Origin: Terrimonas rubra
GTDB lineage: Bacteria; Bacteroidota; Bacteroidia; Chitinophagales; Chitinophagaceae
Assembly: GCF_042686025.1 (NCBI RefSeq)
Contig: NZ_JBHUOZ010000001.1
Span: 620,001 to 684,000, forward strand
Reading direction: 5' to 3'
Length of the DNA: 64,000 bases
Shown: positions 1-8,362 of the stretch, piece by piece
Layout of the letters: every line of letters starts with the position of its first letter
Position numbering within the stretch: the stretch's first letter is position 1
Position numbers and translations under genes: made by a program
Notes under the pieces: generated by a model
The model's input: the letters and a program-made list of their open reading frames with translations, nothing else
The model's database searches: none
Told to the model about the DNA's origin: nothing

Positions 1-232
1 AGCCGCCGCCATGAATAACAAAAACTACGGGTGTTTGATCCGTATAACCTTCAGGAAAATAAACATCATAACGTTGTGCGGCGTCAGCACCATAAGATAT
101 ATCCAGTTCCTGTTTGGCTATGGTGTAATCTTCTTTGATGGGTGTTGTATCGTTATTATCTTTTTTACAGGCTGTTATCAGCAGAACGATAACAATAAAA
201 AGGGCAGTCGTTTTTTGAATGGTATTTTTCAT
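1..232 (-). CDS. Lipoprotein with alpha/beta-hydrolase (esterase-like) start, cut by window edge
   Basis: Only the first 77 codons lie in the window and the gene continues past base 1. The start ATG is at 232-230. The N terminus is a lipoprotein signal: a basic start, a hydrophobic stretch and the lipobox LITAC followed by KKDNND, so the mature protein should be membrane-anchored and exported. After a short linker the sequence reads DVYFPEGYTDQTPVVFVIHGGG. That beta-strand followed by HGGG is the oxyanion-hole signature of carboxylesterase/lipase-type alpha/beta hydrolases. The catalytic Ser, Asp and His would lie outside the window, so substrate and activity are unknown. Confidence 0.7.
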   Translation of the reverse strand, partial: MKNTIQKTTALFIVIVLLITACKKDNNDTTPIKEDYTIAKQELDISYGADAAQRYDVYFPEGYTDQTPVVFVIHGGG

Positions 233-412
233 AATGCAAGCTTTGTACGTAGTTACACAAAAACTACTCCATATTTACAAAATGAAATTAACGATTTGAA
301 TACCAACGATATATTGCCTAATGGCTGAACAGCGAACCGGACGCTGAAGTGTGCGACGCAACAACTGCCGGGTCAGCGTGATACAGCCGGCAAACAAAAA
401 ACCTATGCTGTT

Positions 413-2137
413 TTATATAGAATTAGCAAACTCCTCCAGCTGAATATCCTCATCAGAACTGATCTTTTTACGCAGGCGGTGCCAGGTAACTTTGATGGAT
501 TGCGGAGAGATGCCCAGCGTATTCGCCATCTCCACACGCGATAGTTTTAATTTACTCAGTACCATTAACCGTATTTCAGATGGGGTGATACCCGGTATCA
601 TGGCCGATACGGTTTGAATATACTTTGGATAAACCTTTTCAAATGCCTGCTTAAATTGTAACCAGTCCTTCTCCGTTAATATGGCCGTTTGCTGTAACTG
701 TTCAATGATCTGGCTGTTTGCCTCCTGGGAAGTAAGGGTTGCTATCAGCGAGTTTTTCTCCGAAATAATATTGGTGAAGTTTTGCAGTTTTAACCGGGCA
801 TTTTCCAGTTCCTGCTCTTTGGTATGCAACAACGCATCCGTTACCAGCTGGTGTGCCAGGCGTTTTTTCTTTTGTGTGTAATAGATCAGCCCGGCTATGA
901 TCAATACAAAAAAGATAATGACAATGGCCGTGAACAGTTGCGTGTTCTTTACTTTATTCAGTAAGCTGAGTTTTTCCTGCTCGGCCTGTAGCTTTTGCCG
1001 GTAGGCTTTTTGTTCGGCCCTTGCCAGGAAAACGGCATTTAATACTTTATCCACCGAGTCTTTGGCTATAATGGAGGAATCCAGGTATAGTTTAGCCAAT
1101 ATAGGATCGTTATTAAGGGTATGCCAGTTACTGGTAGTGCGGTAGTAGGATGGTTTTATTTCGTAAGGTCTTTCGCACAGGTTAATATTAATATTGGCTG
1201 CCTGCAACCATTGTTGGGCAGCCTGGCTGTTCTTTGTTTTAATAGCAATATTAGCCAGCAAGAGGGCAGCATTACCGGCCAGGGGATAATCTTTATGCAG
1301 CACCGCGTTATCAAAGTCGGCCTTTACCAGCGGCATGGCTTCAGTGTATTGTCCTTTTGTATAATAGTTCTGGGCAATATTACCCTGCGCAATAGTATAT
1401 TGTATAGCCTGCGGTGTAATAAAGCCGGAGTTCAATGCTTTATGAAAATAAAAATCGGAAGAGTCGAGCTGCTGGAGCCGCTGGTAACAAAGCCCCAGGG
1501 TATTGTAGGCGGACCAACGGGCTTTCCAGTTAAAAGCAGTTTCGGGTATGGTGAGGGCCTTATGCATAAACTGTATGGTTTTGGCATAATCTTTAAAAAA
1601 GAAATAAGGCTCTCCTATCAGGTAATAATATTCCGCCATATTGGGAAACTCCTGCGGTGTGCTGGTGGCAATGCGGTCATTTAACTGCAGGTAGTAATCA
1701 AAAGCCTGTTCGTAATTGCCCATCCACCGCCACGAAAACTCGGCCATTACCCGCAGCGCCCGGGCTTCAATATGCAGGTAGCCTTCTTTCCGCCCTTTGG
1801 CAGCAATGGTTTTCAGCCGCTCCATACAGGCGTCCTCCGTCACACCCGGAAACCTACGGCTGGTATAATAATAAGCCCGCATTAATTCCCCTTCCAGCTC
1901 CAGCTCCCGGTCTTTATGTTTTTTACCAAAATCAATCAATGCCTGCATTTCTGCCAATGATTTTGCCGTATCACTAAGCCATATTACCCGGGCATAAAAA
2001 GTATCGATGATGGCTACTTTTTCGGGATAGGTTTTATGTAAAAAGAAATCGTACTGGGCACTTAACCGGCTTGTCATTATTATAAACAACAGGCATAAGG
2101 CAGGGGTATACCATTTTACAGGCGGGTTTCGAAGCAT
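413..2137 (-). CDS. Membrane-anchored TPR protein with C-terminal LuxR-like HTH
   Basis: 574 residues. The N terminus has a signal-like hydrophobic stretch (CLLFIIMTSRLSAQ), followed by about 350 residues of helical TPR-type repeats that would face the periplasm. One transmembrane segment follows near residues 397-418 (AIVIIFFVLIIAGLIYY), then a basic stop-transfer and coiled coil. The C terminus (about 510-560) reads SEIRLMVLSKLKLSRVEMA and then LGISPQSIKVTWHRLRKK, a GerE/LuxR-type helix-turn-helix. This architecture recurs in Bacteroidota as a one-component sensor; the signal and target genes are unknown. It stands alone, with a terminator of the upstream gene just before it. Confidence 0.7.
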   Translation of the reverse strand: MLRNPPVKWYTPALCLLFIIMTSRLSAQYDFFLHKTYPEKVAIIDTFYARVIWLSDTAKSLAEMQALIDFGKKHKDRELELEGELMRAYYYTSRRFPGVTEDACMERLKTIAAKGRKEGYLHIEARALRVMAEFSWRWMGNYEQAFDYYLQLNDRIATSTPQEFPNMAEYYYLIGEPYFFFKDYAKTIQFMHKALTIPETAFNWKARWSAYNTLGLCYQRLQQLDSSDFYFHKALNSGFITPQAIQYTIAQGNIAQNYYTKGQYTEAMPLVKADFDNAVLHKDYPLAGNAALLLANIAIKTKNSQAAQQWLQAANININLCERPYEIKPSYYRTTSNWHTLNNDPILAKLYLDSSIIAKDSVDKVLNAVFLARAEQKAYRQKLQAEQEKLSLLNKVKNTQLFTAIVIIFFVLIIAGLIYYTQKKKRLAHQLVTDALLHTKEQELENARLKLQNFTNIISEKNSLIATLTSQEANSQIIEQLQQTAILTEKDWLQFKQAFEKVYPKYIQTVSAMIPGITPSEIRLMVLSKLKLSRVEMANTLGISPQSIKVTWHRLRKKISSDEDIQLEEFANSI

Positions 2138-2280
2138 AGATAGTTCGGGTGTATAACAAAAATAAAGCTTGCCGCTTAATTAAACGTTTTTATAAGCAGC
2201 ATTTCTCCCCATAACCAGCTACGGTCATTGCATGTATATATTTTATAACGTAACCGTACTGTAATGATAGTTTCTGTTCA

Positions 2281-2310
2281 CAAAAAAAGGAGGCCATGCC
2301 TCCCTTTTCT
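2281..2310 (-). terminator. Rho-independent terminator after the DUF3817 gene
   Basis: Read on the minus strand, a GGAGGC/GCCTCC hairpin with a 3-nt loop (stem at 2289-2294 and 2298-2303) is followed by a T run. It lies 20-50 bases past the DUF3817 stop codon, so it should end that transcript before the TPR/HTH gene. Confidence 0.75.
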
Positions 2311-2329
2311 TTTATTCGTTCATTATTAT

Positions 2330-2650
2330 TTATTGCGCCTGTTTGGCCACAAATTCTGCCTCTTCCTTTTTCCAGAATTTTTCCATGTAAAAAGTACCAA
2401 AGGGTAATAAGGAGGATATAAATGCTTTAATACCCCATACTATACTCCGTTTATACTTTACCATCACCAGCAGGGCCAGTATAATAAAAGCCACAAACAA
2501 AGCGCCGTGTGCCGAGCCGATGATGCGTACCCATTGCGGCTGATCGAACCAGTATTTTAAAGGCATGGCTATTAACACCAGTAATAAATACGATACCCCT
2601 TCTATCCATGCTATCTTTCTAAACCAGGCAAATAAACTGTTCGGATTCAT
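2330..2650 (-). CDS. DUF3817 small integral membrane protein
   Basis: 106 residues with three predicted membrane segments. The pattern RKIAWIEGVSYLLLVLIAMPLKY, then IIGSAHGALFVAFIILALL, is typical of DUF3817 proteins, including the conserved GxSYLLL and GxxHGxLF elements. The function of the family is not known; members are found next to varied genes. It lies downstream of mqnC on the same strand with a 33-base gap, so it may be cotranscribed with it. It ends at a clear hairpin terminator. Confidence 0.75.
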   Translation of the reverse strand: MNPNSLFAWFRKIAWIEGVSYLLLVLIAMPLKYWFDQPQWVRIIGSAHGALFVAFIILALLVMVKYKRSIVWGIKAFISSLLPFGTFYMEKFWKKEEAEFVAKQAQ

Positions 2651-2683
2651 TGCAAAACTATAAGTAGTAAATAAAAATTAGTC

Positions 2684-3814
2684 TTAATAATCAACCACCT
2701 GCTCCTGGATAGTCTCCGGTATCTCGCGCCACTCGTACTGCTGGTTGCGCAGCTGCGGCTCAAAGCCCGCTTCCCTTATGGCATCCTGTATGGTTTTATA
2801 GGTAAAGCGGTGTGGTGCACCGGCAGCGCTTACCACATTCTCCTCAATCATAATGCTGCCAAAATCGTTAGCGCCGCTATGCAAACACATCTGTGCCGTT
2901 TGCTTGCCCACCGTTAACCAGGAAGCCTGTATGTTTTTAATATTGGGTAACATGATACGGCAAAGCGCTACCATGCGTATATATTCATCGGCGGTGGTCA
3001 GGTTGTGTACACCACGTATACGCGTAAGTAAAGTATCAACATCCTGGAAGGTCCAGGCAATAAAGGCCAAAAAGCCTTTGGCATGTTCAGGCTTGCGGCT
3101 TTGTACCTCTCTTATTTTTACCAGGTGCTCAAAACGTTCTTCAATGGTCTCTACATGGCCAAACATCATGGTGGCCGAAGTAGTAATATTCAGCTTATGC
3201 GCTTCGTGCATAATATCCAGCCATTCCTGCGAGCCGCATTTGCCTTTGGATATCAGGCGGCGCACCCTGTCAATCAATATCTCCGCGCCGGCACCGGGTA
3301 AACTATCCATGCCCGCAGCCTGTAAGGCAGCCAGCACTTCATGATGGGTACTCTTCTCTAATTTTACTATGTGCGCTACTTCGGGCGGGCCCAAAGCATG
3401 TAAACGTATATCGGGAAACTCGGCCTTTATCTGTTTAAAAGTATCCACATAAAACTGCAGGCCCAGGTCGGGGTGGTGGCCGCCCTGTAATAACAGCTGG
3501 TCACCGCCATACTTTAATGTTTCTTCAATCTTTTTGCGGTACACCGACATATCGGTGATATAGGCGTCCTTATGACCGGGAATGCGGAAGAAATTACAAA
3601 ACTTGCAGTTGGCAATACACACATTGGTGGTGTTTACATTGCGATCAATCTGCCAGGTTACTTTACCGTGGGGCACCTGTTGCTTGCGCAATTCATCGGC
3701 AATCAGCATCAGGTCGGTAAGCGGGGCATGGTGGTATAAATAAACCCCTTCTTCCACCGTTAAAAACTCAAAGGCAGCAGCTTTTTTATATAAATTTTCT
3801 AAATTCATTTGCAT
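2684..3814 (-). CDS. mqnC: Cyclic dehypoxanthinyl futalosine synthase (radical SAM)
   Basis: 376 residues, the usual length for MqnC. This radical-SAM enzyme cyclises dehypoxanthine futalosine in the futalosine route to menaquinone. The [4Fe-4S]-binding cysteines are C66, C70 and C73 in the motif CxxxCxFC, preceded by IDRNVNTTNV. The C-terminal GSIMIEENVVSAAGA stretch is characteristic of MqnC and argues against its relative MqnE. No other mqn gene is in the window. The start at 3814 gives a short N terminus consistent with the family, and a TACCTTTG promoter element lies just upstream. Confidence 0.9.
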   Translation of the reverse strand: MQMNLENLYKKAAAFEFLTVEEGVYLYHHAPLTDLMLIADELRKQQVPHGKVTWQIDRNVNTTNVCIANCKFCNFFRIPGHKDAYITDMSVYRKKIEETLKYGGDQLLLQGGHHPDLGLQFYVDTFKQIKAEFPDIRLHALGPPEVAHIVKLEKSTHHEVLAALQAAGMDSLPGAGAEILIDRVRRLISKGKCGSQEWLDIMHEAHKLNITTSATMMFGHVETIEERFEHLVKIREVQSRKPEHAKGFLAFIAWTFQDVDTLLTRIRGVHNLTTADEYIRMVALCRIMLPNIKNIQASWLTVGKQTAQMCLHSGANDFGSIMIEENVVSAAGAPHRFTYKTIQDAIREAGFEPQLRNQQYEWREIPETIQEQVVDY

Positions 3815-3828
3815 GCATAAAATGGGTG

Positions 3829-3836
3829 CAAAGGTA
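3829..3836 (-). promoter_or_regulatory. Bacteroidota -7 box of mqnC
   Basis: The minus strand reads TACCTTTG, a perfect match to the Bacteroidota -7 consensus TAnnTTTG, 14 bases before the mqnC ATG. No good -33 TTTG is visible at the expected spacing. Confidence 0.5.
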
Positions 3837-3837
3837 C

Positions 3838-4128
3838 GATTATAAGGGGAAAGGTGGAGGGGAAAAGGTGAAAGGATGAAGGAGGAAGGATAAAGGCAGA
3901 AAGCTGAAAGCCAAAAGCAGAAGGCTAAACGCTTAACCCGTCCCCCACTTTAAACCTTAAACATAAAACCTTAGACGTTGTCAACACTTGAACCTTTGAA
4001 CTTTTGAACCCTTGAACTTTGTTTGCTGAAAGCTAAACGCTTAACCCGTCTCCCACTTTAAACTTTAAACATAAAACCTTAAACGTTCTTCAACCTTTGA
4101 ACCTTTGAACTTTTAAACCCTTGAACTT
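3838..4128. repeat. Gene-free spacer of degenerate 7-bp-period repeats with a 108-bp tandem duplication
   Basis: The spacer between mqnC and the HesB gene carries no ORF. It reads as successive heptamers such as GGTGAAA, GGATGAA, GGAGGAA, AGCTGAA, then CTTTAAA and TTTGAAC types. A unit beginning GCTAAACGCTTAACCCGT at 3924 recurs at 4032, so about two copies of a 108-bp unit stand in tandem with a few mismatches. Confidence 0.75.
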
Positions 4129-4130
4129 CC

Positions 4131-4487
4131 CTACACTGCGAAACTCTCTCCGCACGCACAGGTACGGCTGGCATTGGGGTTGTTAAAGAAAAATCCTTTA
4201 CCGTTCAGGCCGTCCGAAAACTCCAGGGTGGTATTTACCAGGTATAAAAAGCTTTTTAAATCGGTTACTACCTTAATGCCGTTGTGTTCAAACACCTGGT
4301 CGGTAGGTTTATTCTCCTTATCAAAATCCATTTTATAGCTCAGGCCCGAGCAGCCGCCGCCTACTACGCTTACACGTAAAAAATAACCTTCTTCAATAGT
4401 CTGGTTCTTTTCGGCCATCAGGCTTAATACACGCTCTTTTGCTTTATCGCTTACATAAATGGCATTATCCAATGTTGCAGTGGTCAT
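4131..4487 (-). CDS. HesB/IscA-type iron-sulfur cluster carrier
   Basis: 118 residues, the usual length of A-type Fe-S carriers. The three family cysteines are present: C46 in GGGCSGLSY and C110/C112 in the terminal TCACGESF motif. Such proteins receive clusters from a scaffold and pass them to target apoproteins in the cytoplasm. It lies 43 bases after a cysteine desulfurase gene on the same strand, so the two are probably one operon. No IscU/SufU scaffold gene follows. Which A-type subgroup it belongs to (IscA, SufA or ErpA) cannot be decided here. Confidence 0.88.
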   Translation of the reverse strand: MTTATLDNAIYVSDKAKERVLSLMAEKNQTIEEGYFLRVSVVGGGCSGLSYKMDFDKENKPTDQVFEHNGIKVVTDLKSFLYLVNTTLEFSDGLNGKGFFFNNPNASRTCACGESFAV

Positions 4488-4530
4488 GTTTCTATATTTA
4501 TCCGGATATACCGGGTTTCATTCGTTTTGT

Positions 4531-5745
4531 TTAAAGTTTCCAATCGGCAGCATCCGGCAATTCATCTTTTTGTGCCAACTGCCATACCATATCCTGGCTT
4601 CGTATAGTATTTACCGTTGCCGTTACCAGCTCTATCACGGTGTTTACCTCTTCTTCGGTAGTAAACCGGCCCAGGCTAAACCGTAGTGAGCTACGGGCTA
4701 TCTGATTACCCCGCCCCATGGCCAGTAACACGTGCGAGGGTTGCCCCGAAGCGCTGGCACAGGCCGAGCCCGAAGATACCGCAATATGTTTGGTTACACC
4801 CGTAATCAGGGCCTGGTTCGGCACATAACGGAAGCTAATATTACTAACATGTGACAAACGATTTTGTTTATCGCCATTCACATAAGTTTCGGGCAGGGCT
4901 AAAAGCCCCTGTTCCAGCCTGTTACGCAATAAAATCAGCCTTTCGTTTTCGGCTTGCATACTCTCGGCTGCCAGGCTGCAGGCCTTGCCCAACCCCACAA
5001 TACCCGGTACATTCAGGGTGCCGCTGCGCCAGCCCTGTTCGTGGCCACCGCCCTGTAGCTGGGCCTGTAACTGTACCCGCGGGTTGCGGCGGCGTATGTA
5101 TAAAGCGCCTACGCCTTTGGGGCCGTATAATTTATGGGCCGACAGGGCCAGCAGGTCAATATCCTCCGCTACTACATCAATAGGTAATTTGCCCACGGCC
5201 TGTGTAGCATCGGTAAAAAACAATACACTATGTTGTTTGGCTATAGCGCCGATGGTTTTAACGGGGAAGATGGTGCCCGTTTCATTATTGGCATACATGG
5301 CGGCAATTAAAATGGTAGTGGGGCGTATGGCCGCTTCCAGCTCCTGTACATTTATCTGCCCGCTGGCATCCACCGGTAAGTAGGTAACTTCTATTCCTTT
5401 CTTTTCCAGGTAGCGGCAGGTATCCAGTACCGCACTATGCTCTACCGCCGTGGTAATAATATGGTTGCCCTTTATGGCATATAACTCGGCTACCCCTTTA
5501 ATGGCCAGGTTAACGGCTTCTGTGGCACCCGAGGTAAATACTATTTCTTTGTCAGTAGCACCTACTAAAGTGGCTACCTGCTGCCGGGCTATATCTACCG
5601 CGGCCTGGGCACTCCAGCCAAAACTGTGGTGTTTACTGGCCGCATTGCCATAATGTTGGGTAAAAAAAGGCAACATAGCAGCCAGCACCCTTTCATCACA
5701 GGGTGTGGTAGCATTATAATCCATATAAACCGGTAATGGCGCCAT
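4531..5745 (-). CDS. iscS: Cysteine desulfurase (IscS/NifS class)
   Basis: 404 residues. This PLP enzyme takes sulfur from L-cysteine for Fe-S clusters and other thio-cofactors. The PLP-binding lysine is K205 in LSAHKLYGPKG. The catalytic cysteine is C329 in the mobile-loop motif SSGSACAS, which marks class I (IscS/NifS-like) rather than SufS. The N terminus MDYNATTPCDERV and the TSGATEAVNLAIKG segment are also typical. It is immediately upstream of the HesB-type carrier gene and is probably the first gene of that operon. Confidence 0.92.
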   Translation of the reverse strand: MAPLPVYMDYNATTPCDERVLAAMLPFFTQHYGNAASKHHSFGWSAQAAVDIARQQVATLVGATDKEIVFTSGATEAVNLAIKGVAELYAIKGNHIITTAVEHSAVLDTCRYLEKKGIEVTYLPVDASGQINVQELEAAIRPTTILIAAMYANNETGTIFPVKTIGAIAKQHSVLFFTDATQAVGKLPIDVVAEDIDLLALSAHKLYGPKGVGALYIRRRNPRVQLQAQLQGGGHEQGWRSGTLNVPGIVGLGKACSLAAESMQAENERLILLRNRLEQGLLALPETYVNGDKQNRLSHVSNISFRYVPNQALITGVTKHIAVSSGSACASASGQPSHVLLAMGRGNQIARSSLRFSLGRFTTEEEVNTVIELVTATVNTIRSQDMVWQLAQKDELPDAADWKL

Positions 5746-5813
5746 GTTATGTTAAGGTAATTGCAACACAAAACTAAACCAAAAGGTTTACCTTACGGCA
5801 CTTAAAGTTTTAA

Positions 5814-5868
5814 GCTGAATGCTGAATGCTGAATGCTGAACGCGTCCCCAACTTTAAACTTTAAACAC
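5814..5868. repeat. GCTGAAT heptamer tandem repeat plus CTTTAAA module
   Basis: Three exact copies of GCTGAAT and one GCTGAAC run at 5814-5841 with a strict 7-bp period. They are followed by a CGTCCCC-ACTTTAAACTTTAAAC module that also occurs in the 3.9-4.1 kb spacer. The tract ends just before the ATG at 5877. Confidence 0.85.
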
Positions 5869-5876
5869 CATTAATT

Positions 5877-6635
5877 ATGACAGATTCAATAAGCTTTTTT
5901 GCCCCCGGCGATGATGCAGCCATGCTGGCCGCTTATAAAGATGCACAGGACAATTTTAAATACTTCTGGCGTGAGCTATCCTGGGAATACCGCCGTATTA
6001 TACCCGCCCTGGATATGGCCGCGGTTAAAGTGGCTTTTATGCAACAAATACCCGGTGAGGAGGAGCCACTGGTAGAGCATATGTGGGTAAACGATATCAA
6101 CTTTGATGGCGATACCATCAGCGGTGTACTCATCAATAGCCCTAACGAGTTAACCAATATAGAGGAGGGTGATGAAGTGGCCGTGCCGCTAAACCAGATA
6201 AGCGACTGGTTAATCATCTGCGAAGGCCAGCCCTATGGCGGTTATACCCTGCAGGTAATGCGGGCGCAGATGGATGATGAAGAAAGAGAGGAACATGATA
6301 CAGCCTGGGGCCTGCAATTCCCCGATAACGGGGCCGTATATGTAGTGCGCAACCAGTTAACCGAACCCCAAAACCTGGAGGAGCACCCCATGAGCAAAAA
6401 CATGGAAGAAAAGTTTCTTGAATTTTTACAACAACACCCGGCCGAGATCAGCAATGCCGATGAGCAGGGTTATACCCTGTTGCATAACGAAACCATTGCC
6501 GGCAATAAAACCTCCGTGGCTTTATTACTGCAACATGGGGCCGATAAAAATGCCCGCACCGGCAGTGGCAAAACCGCGCTTGATTTTGCCCGCCAGTTAA
6601 ACTGGCAACACCTGTTACCTTTGCTGCAAAACTAA
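5877..6635 (+). CDS. DUF2314 protein with C-terminal ankyrin repeats
   Basis: 252 residues. The N-terminal half looks like a DUF2314 (YegJ-like) domain: a helical region ending FKYFWRELSWEYRRI, then VKVAF, EHMWV, and a GDEVAVPLNQISDWLI segment. The C-terminal 75 residues hold two ankyrin-like repeats (DEQGYTLLHNETIAGNKTSV and LLQHGADKNARTGSGKTALD). No signal peptide is seen, so it should be cytoplasmic. The ankyrin part suggests a protein-binding role, but no partner is evident. It is 6 bases upstream of the methylmalonyl-CoA epimerase gene and probably cotranscribed with it. Confidence 0.7.
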   Translation: MTDSISFFAPGDDAAMLAAYKDAQDNFKYFWRELSWEYRRIIPALDMAAVKVAFMQQIPGEEEPLVEHMWVNDINFDGDTISGVLINSPNELTNIEEGDEVAVPLNQISDWLIICEGQPYGGYTLQVMRAQMDDEEREEHDTAWGLQFPDNGAVYVVRNQLTEPQNLEEHPMSKNMEEKFLEFLQQHPAEISNADEQGYTLLHNETIAGNKTSVALLLQHGADKNARTGSGKTALDFARQLNWQHLLPLLQN

Positions 6636-6641
6636 AGCCCG

Positions 6642-7055
6642 ATGATGGATAAAATAGAACATATTGGCATTGCCGTAAAATCGCTGGAGGCGGCCATACC
6701 CCTGTACGAGCAATTATTAAACACGCCCTGTTATAAAACCGAGCTGGTAGCTGCCGAAAATGTGAACACCGCTTTTTTTAACGCCGGCCCCAATAAAATT
6801 GAACTGCTGGAAAGCGCAAGCCCCGATGGCGTAATTGCCAAATTCATTGAAAAAAAAGGCGAAGGCATACACCATATTGCTTTTGCGGTAGCGGATATTG
6901 ATGCCGAAATGAAACGCCTGGCAGCCGCCGGCTTTACCTTATTAAACGAAACCCCCAAACAAGGGGCCGATAATAAACTGGTTTGTTTTTTACACCCTAA
7001 AAACACTAATGGGGTTTTAATTGAGCTTTGTATGGAAAAGCCGGCTGCTCAATAA
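6642..7055 (+). CDS. mce: Methylmalonyl-CoA epimerase
   Basis: 137 residues, a glyoxalase-fold metalloenzyme that interconverts the (R) and (S) forms of methylmalonyl-CoA in propionate metabolism. Likely metal ligands are H7 in IEHIGIAV, H78 in GEGIHHIAFAV and E129 in GVLIELC, all in family positions. Two in-frame ATGs open the gene (6642 and 6645). It follows the DUF2314-ankyrin gene closely. The mutase genes are not in the window. It is the last core gene before the AT-rich accessory island. Confidence 0.9.
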   Translation: MMDKIEHIGIAVKSLEAAIPLYEQLLNTPCYKTELVAAENVNTAFFNAGPNKIELLESASPDGVIAKFIEKKGEGIHHIAFAVADIDAEMKRLAAAGFTLLNETPKQGADNKLVCFLHPKNTNGVLIELCMEKPAAQ

Positions 7056-7074
7056 TATATAATTATTTATGACG

Positions 7075-7250
7075 TGCCCCCGGGTATGGGGCAGGTTAAT
7101 CACCATGCCTTTTGGTAAAAATACAACAGCCCCATACCCGCGGCCGGGCTATTCGCTGTTACTCCGGAATCCCGAAAGCATTCGGGACCATCGCACAATG
7201 GCCTCACCGGGGTATCCGCTGCTATCCCTCACGCAAACATTTAACATAAT
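7075..7250 (-). ncRNA. Candidate structured RNA or GC-rich intergenic element
   Basis: This GC-rich stretch has several self-complementary parts and no gene. A perfect 12-bp inverted repeat, CGGGTATGGGGC at 7081-7092 and its complement at 7129-7140, encloses 36 bases. A second perfect 7-bp hairpin (TCCCGAA/TTCGGGA) is at 7170-7187. Read on the minus strand it holds two related motifs, GATAGCAGCGGATACC and GTAACAGCGAATAGCC. It may be a conserved Bacteroidota RNA or a decayed repeat element. I cannot name a family with confidence, and the strand is a guess. Confidence 0.35.
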
Positions 7251-7310
7251 AAGCCCAAAAACAAAATTTCATAATTTTTACATTTCTGCATAAATATGTA
7301 AATTTGAATT

Positions 7311-7865
7311 GTGGAAAAGCAGCCATTATACAGTATTGGGCATGGGGCCAGGAAAAGTGAAGACTTTCTTCTGTTGCTACAGGAATTTAATGTCCAATAT
7401 TTGATTGATGTTCGTTCGCAACCATACTCAAAATACAATCCACAATACAACCAAAATCACTTAAAACTTTTCTTGGAATCCCATAATATTACCTATGTAT
7501 ATATGGGTGATTCATTGGGAGGAAGGCCAGAAGACCCCACTTGTTACGATGATGAAGGAAAAGTTGATTATACAAAGGTAAAAGCTAAGGACTTCTTTTT
7601 ACAAGGCATTAATAGATTAAAAACGGCGTATAGTAAAAATCTCGCAACTGTCATCATGTGTAGTGAAAGCAAGCCTTGCGAATGCCACCGCTCAAAACTC
7701 ATTGGACAAGAATTAAGCAAACAGCATATTCAGCTCAAACATATTGATGAAAATGGTCGATTAAAAGATCAGGCAACAATTATTAATGAGTTAAACAAGG
7801 GCCTTTCGGATTTTGATCTATTTGGTAATCAAATAAGCGGCAAATCACGGAAGGCCTACCTATAG
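7311..7865 (+). CDS. DUF488 family protein (first of pair)
   Basis: 184 residues from a GTG start. DUF488 motifs are all present: SIGHG at 8-12, the strand IDVRSQPYS around 32-40, LGGRP at 69-73, and the C-terminal block IMCSESKPCECHR with C117, E119 and C125-H126-R127. These polar residues form the presumed active site of the family; the reaction is unknown. It is the first gene of a three-gene plus-strand set with 8- and 9-base gaps. The region is clearly more AT-rich than the flanks, which suggests transfer. Confidence 0.85.
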   Translation: MEKQPLYSIGHGARKSEDFLLLLQEFNVQYLIDVRSQPYSKYNPQYNQNHLKLFLESHNITYVYMGDSLGGRPEDPTCYDDEGKVDYTKVKAKDFFLQGINRLKTAYSKNLATVIMCSESKPCECHRSKLIGQELSKQHIQLKHIDENGRLKDQATIINELNKGLSDFDLFGNQISGKSRKAYL

Positions 7866-7873
7866 CCTTTGCC

Positions 7874-8353
7874 ATGGAATTCTTTACAATTGGAGTTTAC
7901 AATTGCTCGGAAAGCGAGTTTTTTAATAAGCTGGTTCAAAACCGCATTGATACCTTTCTGGATATAAGGCAGCGAAGAGGGGTACGGGGGTCTCAATATG
8001 CGTTTGTAAACAGTAATCGGCTACAACATAGGCTTAAAGAACTTAATATCAAATACGGTTATATCGACACACTGGCACCAACAACTGCGATTCGCGAACT
8101 TCAAAAACAAATTGATCTTGAAAAAGGTGAGCTTAAAACGCAAAGGAAAGAATTAGGAAAGGTTTTTATAATAGAATATAAAAATCGTATTCTGAAAAAC
8201 TTCGACTTTGATAACTTTTTGGAGTCTCTTTACAGAGAAGGTGCGCATAGAATAGCACTCTTTTGTGTAGAAGAACATTCAGAGGCATGCCATCGATCTA
8301 TTGTAGCCGAAAAGTTGCACAATACCTACTACTACCATATTAACCATTTATAA
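7874..8353 (+). CDS. DUF488 family protein (second of pair, divergent)
   Basis: 159 residues. It aligns in plan with the gene before it: TIGVYNCSESEF replaces SIGHG, the strand FLDIRQRRG matches the DVRS motif, and the ending LFCVEEHSEACHRS keeps C131, the glutamates and C139-H140-R141. The first histidine and the LGGRP loop of its neighbour are absent. The pair may therefore form a heterodimer with one specialised subunit, which is inference. It lies 8 bases downstream of the first DUF488 gene and 9 bases upstream of the dual-OB gene. Confidence 0.8.
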   Translation: MEFFTIGVYNCSESEFFNKLVQNRIDTFLDIRQRRGVRGSQYAFVNSNRLQHRLKELNIKYGYIDTLAPTTAIRELQKQIDLEKGELKTQRKELGKVFIIEYKNRILKNFDFDNFLESLYREGAHRIALFCVEEHSEACHRSIVAEKLHNTYYYHINHL

Positions 8354-8362
8354 AACCACACC

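Noticed and set aside
11..328. A 105-residue plus-strand ORF at the left edge
   Set aside because: It is antisense to a lipoprotein frame with a clear lipobox and HGGG motif.
1121..1684. A 187-residue plus-strand ORF
   Set aside because: It is the shadow of the TPR/HTH regulator, which has coherent domains on the other strand.
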